NCBI GenBank assembly: GCA_964607165.1 | Contig: CAZSIT010000003.1 | Location: 124,001-188,000 of the forward strand | Origin: DSPP01 sp964607165 | GTDB taxonomy: Bacteria; Zixibacteria; MSB-5A5; DSPP01 | Reading direction: 5' to 3' | DNA length: 64,000 nt | In this document: positions 44,560-53,653 of the stretch, one piece after another | How the letters are laid out: the number at the start of each line of letters is the position of its first letter | How positions within the stretch are numbered: position 1 is the stretch's first letter | The notes under the pieces: generated by a model | What the model was told of the DNA's origin: nothing | The model's input: the letters and a program-made list of their open reading frames with translations, nothing else | Databases searched by the model: none | Translations under genes and position numbers: made by a program

Positions 44560-45564
44560 ATGGAATTTAAAAAAATCTTGGCGGTTCGCGATGACCGAAT
44601 GGGAGATTTTATTCTGACTTTGCCAGCTATTCGCGCCCTACAAAAAGCTTTTCCAAGCGCACACTTAACTGTTGTGGTTTCCGAGTCTGTTTTTCCACTG
44701 GCGGTGCGGGTTTTGCCGCAGTGTAACATTTTTTGTAAAAGCTCTTTGTTTTCGGAGTTTTATTCCTTTTTGCACAAGGAAAAATTCGATTTGGTTGTTT
44801 TTTTCAAGCCGCGTTTGGGAACGGCGGTCGCCACTTTTTTAGCTGGAGTCTCAAAGCGGCTGGGAACAGGTTATCGAGGATATAGTTTTCTCTATAATCT
44901 CCGGCATTACGAACATCGGCATAATGCCGAAAGACACGAGGCGGAATATTCGCTGTCGCTTTTAGAAACCTTAGAGATTAATAAGTCTCTCCGCTTCGAA
45001 ACCGTTTCAATGGACGAAACGGAGATTAGAAAAGTTTCCAAAAAACTCGCAGTGGATTTTTCAAAAAACTGGATAGCCATTCATCCCGGTTCTGGAGGTT
45101 CAGCCCCAAATTGGTCAAAAGAAAATTATATCGGCCTGGCAAGAATGTTGACGGCAGAGGGTTTTTCAATTCTTTGGACAGGGAGTTTGGACGAATTGAG
45201 AGGGATGGAATCGGTCGGTATTCCCTTGGCCGGGAAAACCGAGGTTTGGGATTTGGCCTGCCTTTACTCAAAGTGCAAATTAATAATTGGGCCTTCAACG
45301 GGACCGCTGCATTTGGCCAGTCTGGTCGGGGCGCCAGCTGTGGGACTTTACAGCCCAATTCGGGTCACATCACCCCGTCGCTGGGGGCCTTTGGGCCCTA
45401 AGGTAAAAGTTTTAACGCCGCCTGTTGAAGAGTGCCAGTGTGCTTCCAGGCATTGTAAAAAAGGCAATTGCATGGAGCTCTTGAGCGTTGAAGAAGTCTT
45501 TCGAACTGTTTTAGATATTTTGAAGGAAAGTTCAGAACCTGCCCAGGCCAGGCTCCCGCTTTAA
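44560..45564 (+). CDS. Glycosyltransferase family 9 (heptosyltransferase-like)
   Basis: 334 residues. ILAVRDDRMGDFILTLPAIR (about 6-25) carries the RxDrxGD motif, AIHPGSGGSAPNWSKENY (about 172-189) the ADP-heptose loop and GPSTGPLHLASLVGAPAVGLY (about 246-266) the C-terminal site. More canonical than the GT9 gene at 38629 and probably a core heptosyltransferase. A Cys-rich end (ECQCASRHCKKGNC) is common in these enzymes. Last gene of the glycan operon; the relA promoter begins directly after its stop. Confidence 0.88.
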   Translation: MEFKKILAVRDDRMGDFILTLPAIRALQKAFPSAHLTVVVSESVFPLAVRVLPQCNIFCKSSLFSEFYSFLHKEKFDLVVFFKPRLGTAVATFLAGVSKRLGTGYRGYSFLYNLRHYEHRHNAERHEAEYSLSLLETLEINKSLRFETVSMDETEIRKVSKKLAVDFSKNWIAIHPGSGGSAPNWSKENYIGLARMLTAEGFSILWTGSLDELRGMESVGIPLAGKTEVWDLACLYSKCKLIIGPSTGPLHLASLVGAPAVGLYSPIRVTSPRRWGPLGPKVKVLTPPVEECQCASRHCKKGNCMELLSVEEVFRTVLDILKESSEPAQARLPL

Positions 45565-45565
45565 C

Positions 45566-45594
45566 TTGACACTTCTCAAAAGGGCGGGTAGATT
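45566..45594 (+). promoter_or_regulatory. Promoter of the RelA/SpoT gene
   Basis: TTGACA (45566-45571), 17 nt, TAGATT (45589-45594). Start expected near 45601; leader about 50 nt without a Shine-Dalgarno. Confidence 0.6.
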
Positions 45595-45610
45595 GAAATC
45601 AAAGCAGAAT

Positions 45611-45622
45611 CCGCTTAAGCGG
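45611..45622. promoter_or_regulatory. 12-bp palindrome in the relA leader
   Basis: CCGCTTAAGCGG is a perfect palindrome about 10 nt after the expected transcription start. Candidate operator, or a short hairpin in the leader RNA. Confidence 0.35.
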
Positions 45623-45650
45623 CAAAGCGAAAACTGCCGAATTTAATTCT

Positions 45651-47798
45651 ATGAACCTGGCGGAATTCATCATAAAAGTCGAGTCTTTTAACGCCAATAT
45701 TAATATCCCCTTGGTGCGCAAGGCCTACGAGTTTTCCAACCGGGCGCACGCCGGACAAAAACGGGAATCCGGCGATCCCTTTATCGAACATTGTTTGGAA
45801 ACAGCTTTTATTTTGTCCGAGCTGCATATGGATTCGGACACCATTGCCGCTGGGCTTATGCACGATGTTTTGGAGGATACGCCGGTTACCTTGGAGCAGG
45901 TCAGGTCAGAATTTGGTGAGGACATTGCCGAGCTGGTAGATGGCGTTACCAAGTTGGGAGAATTCAAATTCCAGAGTATGGAAGAAGAGCAGGTGGAATA
46001 TTTCCGGAAGCTTCTGCTTTCAACCGCCAAAGATATTCGCGTAATCATAATTAAGCTGACGGATCGGCTGCACAATATGCGGACTTTGGAACATCTACCC
46101 AGGGAAAAAATCGAACGGATTGCGGCGGAAACCCGGGACGTTTACGCCCCATTGGCGCACCGCTTTGGTATGGGGCGAATTAAATGGGAATTGGAGGATT
46201 TGGCCTTCAAATACCAGAATCCGGGGGCCTATCGCGAGTTGATGGAGAAGGTTCAAGAGAAAAGAGAGGAACGGGAACGGTATATTCAGGAGCTTATCGG
46301 TCCGATTTCTGCCGAGCTCGAAAAGGCGGGTATTACAGCGGAAATTTCCGGACGGCCAAAACATTTTGATTCGATTTTCCGCAAGATGGAGGTGCGTAAA
46401 AAGCCATTTGAAGAAATTTACGATTTGTTCGCCATCCGTGTCATCGTTGATACCGTGCGGGACTGCTATCACGCTTTGGGTTTAATTCACCAACTTTGGT
46501 CTCCGGTTCGGGAAAGTTTTGACGATTACATCGCTCTGCCGAAGTCGAACGGATACCAATCCCTGCATACGACGGTCATCGGTCCGCAAAATCGACCGGT
46601 TGAGATTCAGATTCGAACGCATCTAATGCACCGGTTGGCAGAGTTTGGTATTGCCGCCCACTGGTTGTATAAAGAAGGAAAAAAAGAGACGGATGAGGGG
46701 GATAAGCACGTCGCCTGGTTGCGGGAGATTTTGGAGTGGCAGAAGGATATGACTTCGCCCACCGAGTTTCTGGAATACTTGAAGCTGGATTTGTATGCCG
46801 ATGAGGTTTTCGTTTTCACTCCGCGAGGCCAGTTAAAAGAGCTTCCGAAAGGGGCGACCTCTCTGGATTTCGCCTACGCCGTGCATACGGATGTGGGGAA
46901 TCGCTGCACTGGAGCCCGCATCAACGGGGTGATGCGTCCGCTTTCCACGGAACTTAAATCGGGCGACGAAGTGGAAATAATCACTTCGCTGCATCAAAAT
47001 CCAAGCCAGGACTGGTTGAAGTGGGTGCGAACTTCCCGCGCGCGTTCCAAGATTCGTCACTACCTGAAAATGAAGGGACACGAACAGGCAGTAACACTCG
47101 GAAAAGAAATGTTGGAAAAAGAACTTAAGAAACAACACTTAAAGCTTGCCCACCAACGATTGCTTGACGTGGCAATGTCATTTTCTTTTTCCGATACGGA
47201 GGGATTATATGCCGCCTTGGGAGACGGTTCGCTCTCTTTGGTTACGGTAATTCATAAATTGGTTCCTGAACCAAAAGAGCCGGCCGACCAATCGCTTTTC
47301 AAAAAAATAATCGAGAAAGCCAAAGGGGAGCCCAAAGGGATAAAAATTAGCGCCGATTTTTCCGGTGGGAGCGTGATGTATCGGCTGGCGCATTGCTGCC
47401 AGCCCATACCCGGCGAGCCGATTGTCGGCTTTATCACCCGTGGGCGGGGGATATCCGTTCACCGCCGGGATTGCTCCAATGCGATTGAGCTTTTGGGAGA
47501 CACGGAGCGGACCCTGAAAGTCGAATGGAACGTCGAAGGAGAACAATCGTTTGTCGTCCGCTTGAAATTGATTGTGGAAGAAAGGAAAAACATCCTCCGC
47601 GACGTAGCCGATGCCGCCGCCAAAGTCGATTGTAACATCCGCTCGGTCGGCTTGGACGGCGCCGGCCGGGCCATCCCCGGGTATCTGGTGGTCGAGGTCA
47701 AAAACCTCTCTCACTTGGAACGGGTAATCAAGGTATTGAAAAGAGTTAAAGGGATAGTCGAAGTCGAACGGGTGAGCGATCCGGAAAAAGAGGGTTAA
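45651..47798 (+). CDS. Bifunctional (p)ppGpp synthetase/hydrolase, RelA/SpoT
   Basis: 715 residues. Hydrolase HD domain with intact HDVLEDT (about 71-77) and earlier H in RAHAGQKRESGDPFIEH; synthetase domain with RVIVDTVRDCYHALGLIH, IALPKSNGYQSLHTTVIGP (about 304-322) and FGIAAHWLYKEG; TGS domain (about 386-446, EVFVFTPRGQLKELPKG); zinc-finger-like HCCQPIPGE region near 583; ACT domain at the C-terminus (about 640-710). Both activities look intact, so it is a Rel-type enzyme that makes and breaks the alarmone in response to starved ribosomes. Starts at ATG 45651 without a clear ribosome site. Confidence 0.92.
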   Translation: MNLAEFIIKVESFNANINIPLVRKAYEFSNRAHAGQKRESGDPFIEHCLETAFILSELHMDSDTIAAGLMHDVLEDTPVTLEQVRSEFGEDIAELVDGVTKLGEFKFQSMEEEQVEYFRKLLLSTAKDIRVIIIKLTDRLHNMRTLEHLPREKIERIAAETRDVYAPLAHRFGMGRIKWELEDLAFKYQNPGAYRELMEKVQEKREERERYIQELIGPISAELEKAGITAEISGRPKHFDSIFRKMEVRKKPFEEIYDLFAIRVIVDTVRDCYHALGLIHQLWSPVRESFDDYIALPKSNGYQSLHTTVIGPQNRPVEIQIRTHLMHRLAEFGIAAHWLYKEGKKETDEGDKHVAWLREILEWQKDMTSPTEFLEYLKLDLYADEVFVFTPRGQLKELPKGATSLDFAYAVHTDVGNRCTGARINGVMRPLSTELKSGDEVEIITSLHQNPSQDWLKWVRTSRARSKIRHYLKMKGHEQAVTLGKEMLEKELKKQHLKLAHQRLLDVAMSFSFSDTEGLYAALGDGSLSLVTVIHKLVPEPKEPADQSLFKKIIEKAKGEPKGIKISADFSGGSVMYRLAHCCQPIPGEPIVGFITRGRGISVHRRDCSNAIELLGDTERTLKVEWNVEGEQSFVVRLKLIVEERKNILRDVADAAAKVDCNIRSVGLDGAGRAIPGYLVVEVKNLSHLERVIKVLKRVKGIVEVERVSDPEKEG

Positions 47799-47815
47799 CC
47801 GTCCCCTGCCGCTTC

Positions 47816-47915
47816 NNNNNNNNNNNNNNNNNNNNNNNNNNNNNNNNNNNNNNNNNNNNNNNNNNNNNNNNNNNNNNNNNNNNNNNNNNNNNNNNNNNNN
47901 NNNNNNNNNNNNNNN
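47816..47915. other. Assembly gap, 100 N
   Basis: Run of 100 N between relA and the FG-GAP gene. The promoter of the latter is probably lost in it. Confidence 0.99.
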
Positions 47916-47964
47916 CTTTCTTAGAAGACTGTTGTTTTCACTATTTCCGTCAGTGAAAACTTGT

Positions 47965-50900
47965 ATGGGCAAACCTCGCATTTGCCCTTCTCCCCTCTCC
48001 ATTTTATGGAGAGGGGCCAGGGGTGAGGCCGCTTTGGTTTTTATCTTTTTATTTTTTCTTTCCTCCCCCGCCTCCGCCCAGTTCACCCTGCTTTATCAGA
48101 TAGACGGCGACACAGCCAATATTCAATTGGGGTACTCCGTAGCTTCGGCCGGGGATGTAAACGGGGACGGCAGAGCCGATTTTATCGTTGGTGCTCGTTT
48201 TGCCGCTCCGGGCGGGCTTTTCCAGGCCGGAGCGGCGTATGTCTACTCCGGGGCCGACGGTGCACTGCTTTATCAGAAAGACGCCGCTGCGGCCGGTGAC
48301 AACTTCGGCATTTCTGTTGGCGGGGCCGGAGATGTCAACAGTGATGGCAAAGCCGATTTCATCGTGGGGGCTCCTCATACCGACCCGGGCGGGCTTGGTA
48401 ATGCCGGTTCAGCTTATGTCTATTCCGGGGCCACCGGCACTCTGCTTTTCCAGAAAGATGGTGCCGCCGCCGGTGACGTTTTGGGAGTTTCAGTGGCCGG
48501 GGCGGGAGATGTAAATGGAGATGGGAGAGCTGATTTTATAGTTAGCGCTTATGGTGCCGACCCGGGCGGGCTTGGTGATGCCGGTTCGGCTTACGTTTAT
48601 TCCGGTGCCACCGGTACCCTCCTTTTCCAGAAAGATGGCGCCGCCGCCGGTGACCAGTTGGGTTCTTCGGTGGCCGAGGCGGGAGACGTGGATGGGGATG
48701 GAAAAGCCGACTTCATTGTCGGCGCTAATCGTGCCGACCCGGGCGGGCTTGGTGATGCCGGTTCGGCTTACGTTTATTCCGGTGCCACCGGTACCCTCCT
48801 TTTCCAGAAAGATGGCGCCGCCGCCGGTGACGTTTTGGGTGTTTCAGTTGCAGGGGCTGGGGACGTGAACGGGGATGGAAAAGCCGATTTCATTATCGGT
48901 GTTCTTCTTGCAGACCCAGGTGGACGTATTGATGCAGGCTTTGCCTTCGTTTATTCCGGTGCCACCGGCACTCTGCTTTTCCAGAAAGACGGTGCCGCCG
49001 CCGGTGACGAGTTGGGTTGGTCGGTGGCGGGGGCTGGAGACGTGAACGGGGATGGAAGAGCCGATTTTATCATCGGTGCCCGTTTTGCCGACCCGGGTGG
49101 CATCGATGCCGCCGGTTCCGCCTATATCTATTCCGGAACCACCGGTTTACTCCTTTTCCAGAAAGATGGCGTCGTCGCCGATGATGCGCTGGGTCTCTCC
49201 GTTGCCGTAGCGGGCGATGTAAATGGAGATGGTAGGGCGGATGTTATCATCGGCGCGCCTGGTGCCGACCCGGGCGGGTTTACCGCTGCCGGTTCCGCCT
49301 TCGTTTATAGCCTCCTCGCCCCGCCCGACCCGCCGGTGAACCTTACGCCGATTTACCAAAAAAACGGTGACTCCACCGGTGATTATTTAGGTTTATCCGT
49401 TGCCGGCACGGGAGATGTGAATGGAGATGGGAAAGATGATTTTATTGTTGGCGCTCCGGGCGCGACCTATCTTACCGAAATCGATTGTGGTCGGGTTTTT
49501 ATCTATTCCGGGTCAAATGGATCACTGTACTTCCAACGCTTTGGAGGGCCTGGTGACAGTATGGGGGTTTCAGTAGCAGGAGCAGGAGATGTTGATGGAG
49601 ATGGTAAGCACGATATAATCTTTGGGGGTCCAACTTCGCCTCTCCACAATGGTGCTGCCTTTGTCTATTCGCCTTTTTCTGGCTCCTTGCTTTATCAGAA
49701 AACAGGCGGAGGCTTAAATGAGCATTTGGGCAATTCGGTCGCTGGAGTAGGCGATGTCAACGGAGACGGAAAGGGCGATTTTATTATCGGCGCTATTTTT
49801 GCAAACCCAGGCGGGCGCGCTGGCGCCGGTTCGGCTTACGTTTATTCTGGGGCCGACGGCGCCCTCCTTTTTCAGAAAGACGGCGCCGCCGTCGGTGACC
49901 AGTTGGGTTTTTCGGTGGCCGGGATGGGAGATGTGAATGGAGATGGCAGAGCCGATTTCATTGTCGGTGCTGCTTGGGCTGACCCGGGGGGGAAAGACCA
50001 CGCCGGTTCGGCTTATCTTTATTCGGGGGCCACTGGCTTACTTCTATACCAGATAGATGGTGCCGCCTTCGGTGACAATTTGGGTGTTTCAGTGGCCGGT
50101 GCGGGAGACGTGAATGGGGATGGAAAAGCTGATTTCATGGTCGGCGCTTCTAATGCCAGCCCGGGCGGACGTAGCCAGGCTGGCTCGGCTTATCTTTATT
50201 CCGGCGCCAGCGGTTCACTTCTTTTCCAGAAAGATGGTGCAACTGCAGGTGATGGGTTTGGCGCTTCGGTCGCCTCTGCGGGGGATGTGAATGGGGATGG
50301 AAGAGCAGATTTTATTGTTGGTACTCCTTTCGCCGACCCGGGCGGGCGTACCAATGCCGGCTCCGTTTTTCTCTATTCCGGCGCCAGCGGCGCTCTGCTT
50401 TACCAGAAAGATGGCGCTGACGCCGGTGACTTGCTGGGCTACTCCGTGGCCGGGGCAAGGGATGTCAATGGGGATGGAAAAGATGATATTATCATCGGCG
50501 CTCCCAATGCCAGTGGTAATTCCGGTTTAGCTTTTGTTTTTGCTGTCAACCGCAAGCCGCTTTTGGCTCCTTTGGGCACTCCCACCGGCACCAAAGGCCA
50601 GCTTTTGAACTTCACCGTCTCCGCCTCCGACTCGGATGGGTTTTTGCCGATGTTGAAAGTTGACTCGGTGACCAAACCAGCAGGAGCGGCCTTTGCAGAC
50701 ACTGGCAACGGCGGCGGAAATTTCGTCTGGACTCCAACTCCTTCTCAAGTCGGCGTTCACCACGTCCGCATCATCGCCTCTGATGGATTTTTGGCTGATA
50801 CTCAACTTGTTACTATCACCGTTCTGGCCGATACGCTCAAATCCCAGAAAAACGGTTCCAATGTCGGTGACCAACTGGGCTTTGCGGTCTCTGGGGGCGG

Positions 50901-52188
50901 CGATGTGGATGGAGATGGGGTGGCCGATTACATCATTGGTGCCCCTTTCGCCGATGTGGGAGTTTTGGGGGAGGCCCCTGTTCTAAACGATGCCGGTTCG
51001 GCCTACGTTTATTCCGGAAAAAACGATACTTTGATTTATCAGAAAAACGGCAGTTTCGCTGGAGAACGGGTAGGCGGCTCGGTCGGTCTTTATGGAGATG
51101 TAAATTTGGACGGAAGGGCTGATTTTATTGTCGGCGCTCCGGGGCGAAATGATTCCGCCGGGGCGGCTTACGTTTATTCCGGTTTGGATAGCAGTTTGCT
51201 GGATTCAGTTAAAGGAGTTACACCGGGCGACCGGGTCGGCGGCTCGGTCGGCATTTCGGGCGATGTAAACAGTGACGGTCACACCGACTTTATCGTCGGT
51301 GCTCCGGGAGTTAACAGTTCAACTGGAGCGGCCTATGTTTATTCCGGCATTGATGGTTCTCCGCTTTACCAAAAGATTGGTTCATCCCCCGGTGACCGGG
51401 TGGGCGGCTCGGTAGGTATTTATGGAGTCTATGCCATCATCGGTGCTCCGGGGACGAACAGTTCCACCGGCACAGTTTTTGTTGATTCCGGTGCTACGGG
51501 AGTGCAAGTTTTTCAGAAAAACGGGACTTCTCCGGGTGAGCGGGTGGGGGGTTCGGTTGGTATTTACACCACCGACTTCATTGTCGGCGCTCCGGGAACA
51601 AATAATTTCACCGGCTCCGCCTTTGTCTATTCTGTTTCCAGTGGTTCCCTGCGTTTCCAAGTCAACGGTAGTTCTCCCAGCGACCGCGTAGGCGGTTCGG
51701 TAGGAATCTCTGCCGACGTGAACCGGGATGGTTTCAACGACTTTATTGTGGGCGCTCCAGGTGTTAACGACTCTGCCGGAGCAGTCTTTGTCTATTCCGG
51801 CCTGGACAGCTCGATTCTCTTCCAAAACTTCGGCGATACAACTGGCGAACGGGTGGGCGGTTCGGTGGGCATCTTTGCCAATGCAAACGGCAGCGAACCC
51901 CGGATTCTTGTCGGCGCTCCTGGCGCTGACCCGAACAATATGCCCGATGCCGGTTCGGCTTTCATTTTCCAGCCGGTCAAAAAAGGAGACCTGAACGGCG
52001 ATGGAATTTTGACCGCCGCAGATGTCGTTTGTTTGCTCAACTGTACTTTTCTGGGGCTGGCAAATCCGCCTTGCAGGTGTGATTTGGATGTGGCCGACAT
52101 TGACTGCAACGGCATTCTAACCGCCGCCGACGTGGTTAAGGAACTGAATCTGGTCTTCTTGGGCATTTTCTCGAACTGCTCGCTGTAG
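47965..52188 (+). CDS. Giant secreted FG-GAP repeat protein with C-terminal dockerin-type pair
   Basis: 1407 residues from ATG 47965; TTG 47932 and a TTG around 48030 are alternatives, and the frame is open back to the gap. The signal-peptide core is VFIFLFFLSSPASA. Then about 14 FG-GAP units of about 59 residues (for example AGAGDVNGDGKADFIVGA, then AGSAYVYSGATG), each with a calcium-loop DxNxDGxxD; an Ig-like domain (about 855-960); about seven shorter GERVGGSVG-type units; and a C-terminal dockerin-like pair with several Cys ending NCSL. FG-GAP units fold as beta-propellers, so this should be two or three propellers at the cell surface or outside. Related over its last half to the minus-strand gene at 33195. 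Confidence 0.8.
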   Translation: MGKPRICPSPLSILWRGARGEAALVFIFLFFLSSPASAQFTLLYQIDGDTANIQLGYSVASAGDVNGDGRADFIVGARFAAPGGLFQAGAAYVYSGADGALLYQKDAAAAGDNFGISVGGAGDVNSDGKADFIVGAPHTDPGGLGNAGSAYVYSGATGTLLFQKDGAAAGDVLGVSVAGAGDVNGDGRADFIVSAYGADPGGLGDAGSAYVYSGATGTLLFQKDGAAAGDQLGSSVAEAGDVDGDGKADFIVGANRADPGGLGDAGSAYVYSGATGTLLFQKDGAAAGDVLGVSVAGAGDVNGDGKADFIIGVLLADPGGRIDAGFAFVYSGATGTLLFQKDGAAAGDELGWSVAGAGDVNGDGRADFIIGARFADPGGIDAAGSAYIYSGTTGLLLFQKDGVVADDALGLSVAVAGDVNGDGRADVIIGAPGADPGGFTAAGSAFVYSLLAPPDPPVNLTPIYQKNGDSTGDYLGLSVAGTGDVNGDGKDDFIVGAPGATYLTEIDCGRVFIYSGSNGSLYFQRFGGPGDSMGVSVAGAGDVDGDGKHDIIFGGPTSPLHNGAAFVYSPFSGSLLYQKTGGGLNEHLGNSVAGVGDVNGDGKGDFIIGAIFANPGGRAGAGSAYVYSGADGALLFQKDGAAVGDQLGFSVAGMGDVNGDGRADFIVGAAWADPGGKDHAGSAYLYSGATGLLLYQIDGAAFGDNLGVSVAGAGDVNGDGKADFMVGASNASPGGRSQAGSAYLYSGASGSLLFQKDGATAGDGFGASVASAGDVNGDGRADFIVGTPFADPGGRTNAGSVFLYSGASGALLYQKDGADAGDLLGYSVAGARDVNGDGKDDIIIGAPNASGNSGLAFVFAVNRKPLLAPLGTPTGTKGQLLNFTVSASDSDGFLPMLKVDSVTKPAGAAFADTGNGGGNFVWTPTPSQVGVHHVRIIASDGFLADTQLVTITVLADTLKSQKNGSNVGDQLGFAVSGGGDVDGDGVADYIIGAPFADVGVLGEAPVLNDAGSAYVYSGKNDTLIYQKNGSFAGERVGGSVGLYGDVNLDGRADFIVGAPGRNDSAGAAYVYSGLDSSLLDSVKGVTPGDRVGGSVGISGDVNSDGHTDFIVGAPGVNSSTGAAYVYSGIDGSPLYQKIGSSPGDRVGGSVGIYGVYAIIGAPGTNSSTGTVFVDSGATGVQVFQKNGTSPGERVGGSVGIYTTDFIVGAPGTNNFTGSAFVYSVSSGSLRFQVNGSSPSDRVGGSVGISADVNRDGFNDFIVGAPGVNDSAGAVFVYSGLDSSILFQNFGDTTGERVGGSVGIFANANGSEPRILVGAPGADPNNMPDAGSAFIFQPVKKGDLNGDGILTAADVVCLLNCTFLGLANPPCRCDLDVADIDCNGILTAADVVKELNLVFLGIFSNCSL
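47967..48016 (+). repeat. Double palindromic repeat at the FG-GAP gene start
   Basis: GGGCAAA/TTTGCCC (47967-47973, 47981-47987) with loop CCTCGCA, then CCCCTCTCCA/TGGAGAGGGG (47992-48001, 48007-48016). The first resembles the element at 24432 (same CCTCG loop). Both lie inside the likely reading frame. Confidence 0.6.
48554..48831 (+). repeat. Intragenic near-perfect direct repeat, 177-bp period
   Basis: About 100 bases starting at 48554 recur identically from 48731. The 59-codon offset equals one FG-GAP unit, so recent in-frame unit duplication or gene conversion occurred. Confidence 0.8.
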
Positions 52189-52230
52189 TCCTATCCTTCT
52201 TATTTCTTTATATTCCGATAAGGAAAAATA

Positions 52231-52929
52231 ATGGAGAAAGCTTCTTTCAAAACAATAGACTTTTTCCCCACCGAAGCTTTGGGGAAATCAGCAGATATTT
52301 TGGCCGGCTTTTTTCTTTCCAAAACCCCGGTCGAAAAGAAAGAAGAATTCTTTCGAACCGCTTGGGCCCAGGCCGGTTTTCCGGCCAAGCTTCCTTTGTT
52401 TTTAAAACAGGTTCATTCCGGAATTGTTCATACTTTTGACCACGCTAATTTTCCTGCCTCCGCTCCACCGGGGGATGGAATAATTACCCATTCAAAAGAA
52501 GCGTTCATCGTTATTCAGGTCGCCGATTGTCTGCCGGTTTTGTTGTTTGATCCGGTTAAAAAGCGGATTGCCGGTGCGCACGCAGGATGGAAAGGAAGTT
52601 TGCTGGGTATTGCCCAAACTGTTGCCCGTAAGTTGGTTCACTTGGGTACTAACCCCTCCGATTTGCGCATTTGGTTTGGCCCCTCCATACACGCCTGTTG
52701 TTACGAAGTGGATATCGAGCGCTCGGTTTTATTTCCTCGTCGAAATGGCTCTGAACGATATATCGACCTTGTATCTTTCAATCGGCGGCTGCTTGAAGAG
52801 GCCGGTGTTAAACCGCAAGCGATTCAAGTCGATTCGCGCTGCACTGCCTGCTCGGCGGAAAAGCTGCCTTCCTATCGTAGGGAAGGGAAAAAGGCTGGCC
52901 GGATTTTTGCCTTTATAGCTTTGGGTTAA
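52231..52929 (+). CDS. pgeF: PgeF/YfiH-family purine nucleoside phosphorylase / peptidoglycan editing factor
   Basis: 232 residues, AAGGA 8 nt before ATG. Family motifs: LKQVHSGIVHTFD (about 66-78), VADCLPVLLFDP (about 97-108) and GAHAGWKGSLLGIA (about 115-128) with the Cys/His zinc and catalytic residues, plus GPSIHACCYEV (about 150-160). This multicopper-oxidase-unrelated family removes wrongly incorporated serine muropeptides in E. coli and acts on purine nucleosides in others. Cytoplasmic. Neighbouring genes give no further hint. Confidence 0.9.
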   Translation: MEKASFKTIDFFPTEALGKSADILAGFFLSKTPVEKKEEFFRTAWAQAGFPAKLPLFLKQVHSGIVHTFDHANFPASAPPGDGIITHSKEAFIVIQVADCLPVLLFDPVKKRIAGAHAGWKGSLLGIAQTVARKLVHLGTNPSDLRIWFGPSIHACCYEVDIERSVLFPRRNGSERYIDLVSFNRRLLEEAGVKPQAIQVDSRCTACSAEKLPSYRREGKKAGRIFAFIALG

Positions 52930-53006
52930 GGAACTTTTCGATAGGCCGATATTATAAACAGGTAGATGGTATGGCTTATGTCATTAATCGTAAAAAAGGA
53001 GTGCAT

Positions 53007-53591
53007 ATGATGCGCAAAATGGTTTTGACGGTCGCGGGGACTGCTTTAATCAGTTCTTCGGCCTGGGCACTTTTGGGTACCGGCTTTGGAGTTCGCGGCG
53101 GCCTGGTTTCCAATTATCAAATCGGCGGCGCGCCTGCGGGTGTGCCGATTCCGAAAAAACTGACGATGCTGGGGGTGCATACCGCTTTTTCCACCATTCC
53201 GGCCTTTGTGGTGGAAGGCTCGCTGGAATACAACTGGAAACAGGAGGGTTACAGCGATTCCACCTACGGCAACTACAAGCTGCGGATAAATGATTTTTCA
53301 GCCAACGCTTTTGCCAAAGTCCGGGTTCCAATGTCGACTTTGAAGCCGTATGTGGGGGTGGGGCTTGGCTTTCACCGCCTGGTCTATTCGGTTTCCAATT
53401 CTTCCGGCACGGCGCCGATTCCGCCGGACGACGTGACCAAGCCGGCCTACCATGCGCTGATAGGGGCCGCCTTTGCGCCGCCTTTGATGCCGTTTGAGGT
53501 TTTCGGCGAATACCGCTGGACCTGGGTTAACACCGCCAACAAAAAGACCAAGTTCCCGACCCTCTTGGCCGGAGCAACGTTAAAGCTGTAA
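53007..53591 (+). CDS. Small OmpW/OprF-like outer-membrane barrel protein
   Basis: 194 residues from ATG 53007 (or 53010) with AAGGAG upstream; the longer in-frame start at 52971 has no site. Signal peptide about 1-21 ending SSAWA. Eight-strand-type alternation: GTGFGVRGGLVSNYQIGG, EGSLEYNWKQEGYSDS, FAKVRVPMSTLKPYVGVGLG, then VFGEYRWTWVNT and a C-terminal ATLKL. Resembles small outer-membrane beta-barrels (outer_membrane_beta-barrel/OMP_b-brl domain). Function unknown. Confidence 0.72.
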   Translation: MMRKMVLTVAGTALISSSAWALLGTGFGVRGGLVSNYQIGGAPAGVPIPKKLTMLGVHTAFSTIPAFVVEGSLEYNWKQEGYSDSTYGNYKLRINDFSANAFAKVRVPMSTLKPYVGVGLGFHRLVYSVSNSSGTAPIPPDDVTKPAYHALIGAAFAPPLMPFEVFGEYRWTWVNTANKKTKFPTLLAGATLKL

Positions 53592-53598
53592 ATCCAGC

Positions 53599-53638
53599 TT
53601 TTTAGCCGGGAAGGGTTTAAACCCTTCCCGGCTAAAAA
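53599..53638. repeat. 40-bp perfect palindrome after the barrel gene
   Basis: Twenty-base arms centred at 53618/53619, containing AGCCGGGAAGGG and its complement, bounded by T-run before and A-run after. It would form a long hairpin in RNA from either strand but has no T-run after the stem on either strand, so it is not a textbook intrinsic terminator. Confidence 0.7.
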
Positions 53639-53653
53639 AAGGCCACAAAGCGC

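Noticed and set aside
47205..48086. Minus-strand frame through the second N gap
   Set aside because: It is antisense to relA and to the FG-GAP gene start and has no independent coding character.
33195..52188. DNA-level repeats of the FG-GAP genes as a possible CRISPR array
   Set aside because: Repeats are long, in frame, diverged and coding; no short constant repeats with unique spacers exist anywhere in the window.
53599..53638. Palindrome as intrinsic terminator
   Set aside because: No T-run follows the stem on either strand; T and A runs flank it in the wrong order, so it was listed as a repeat.
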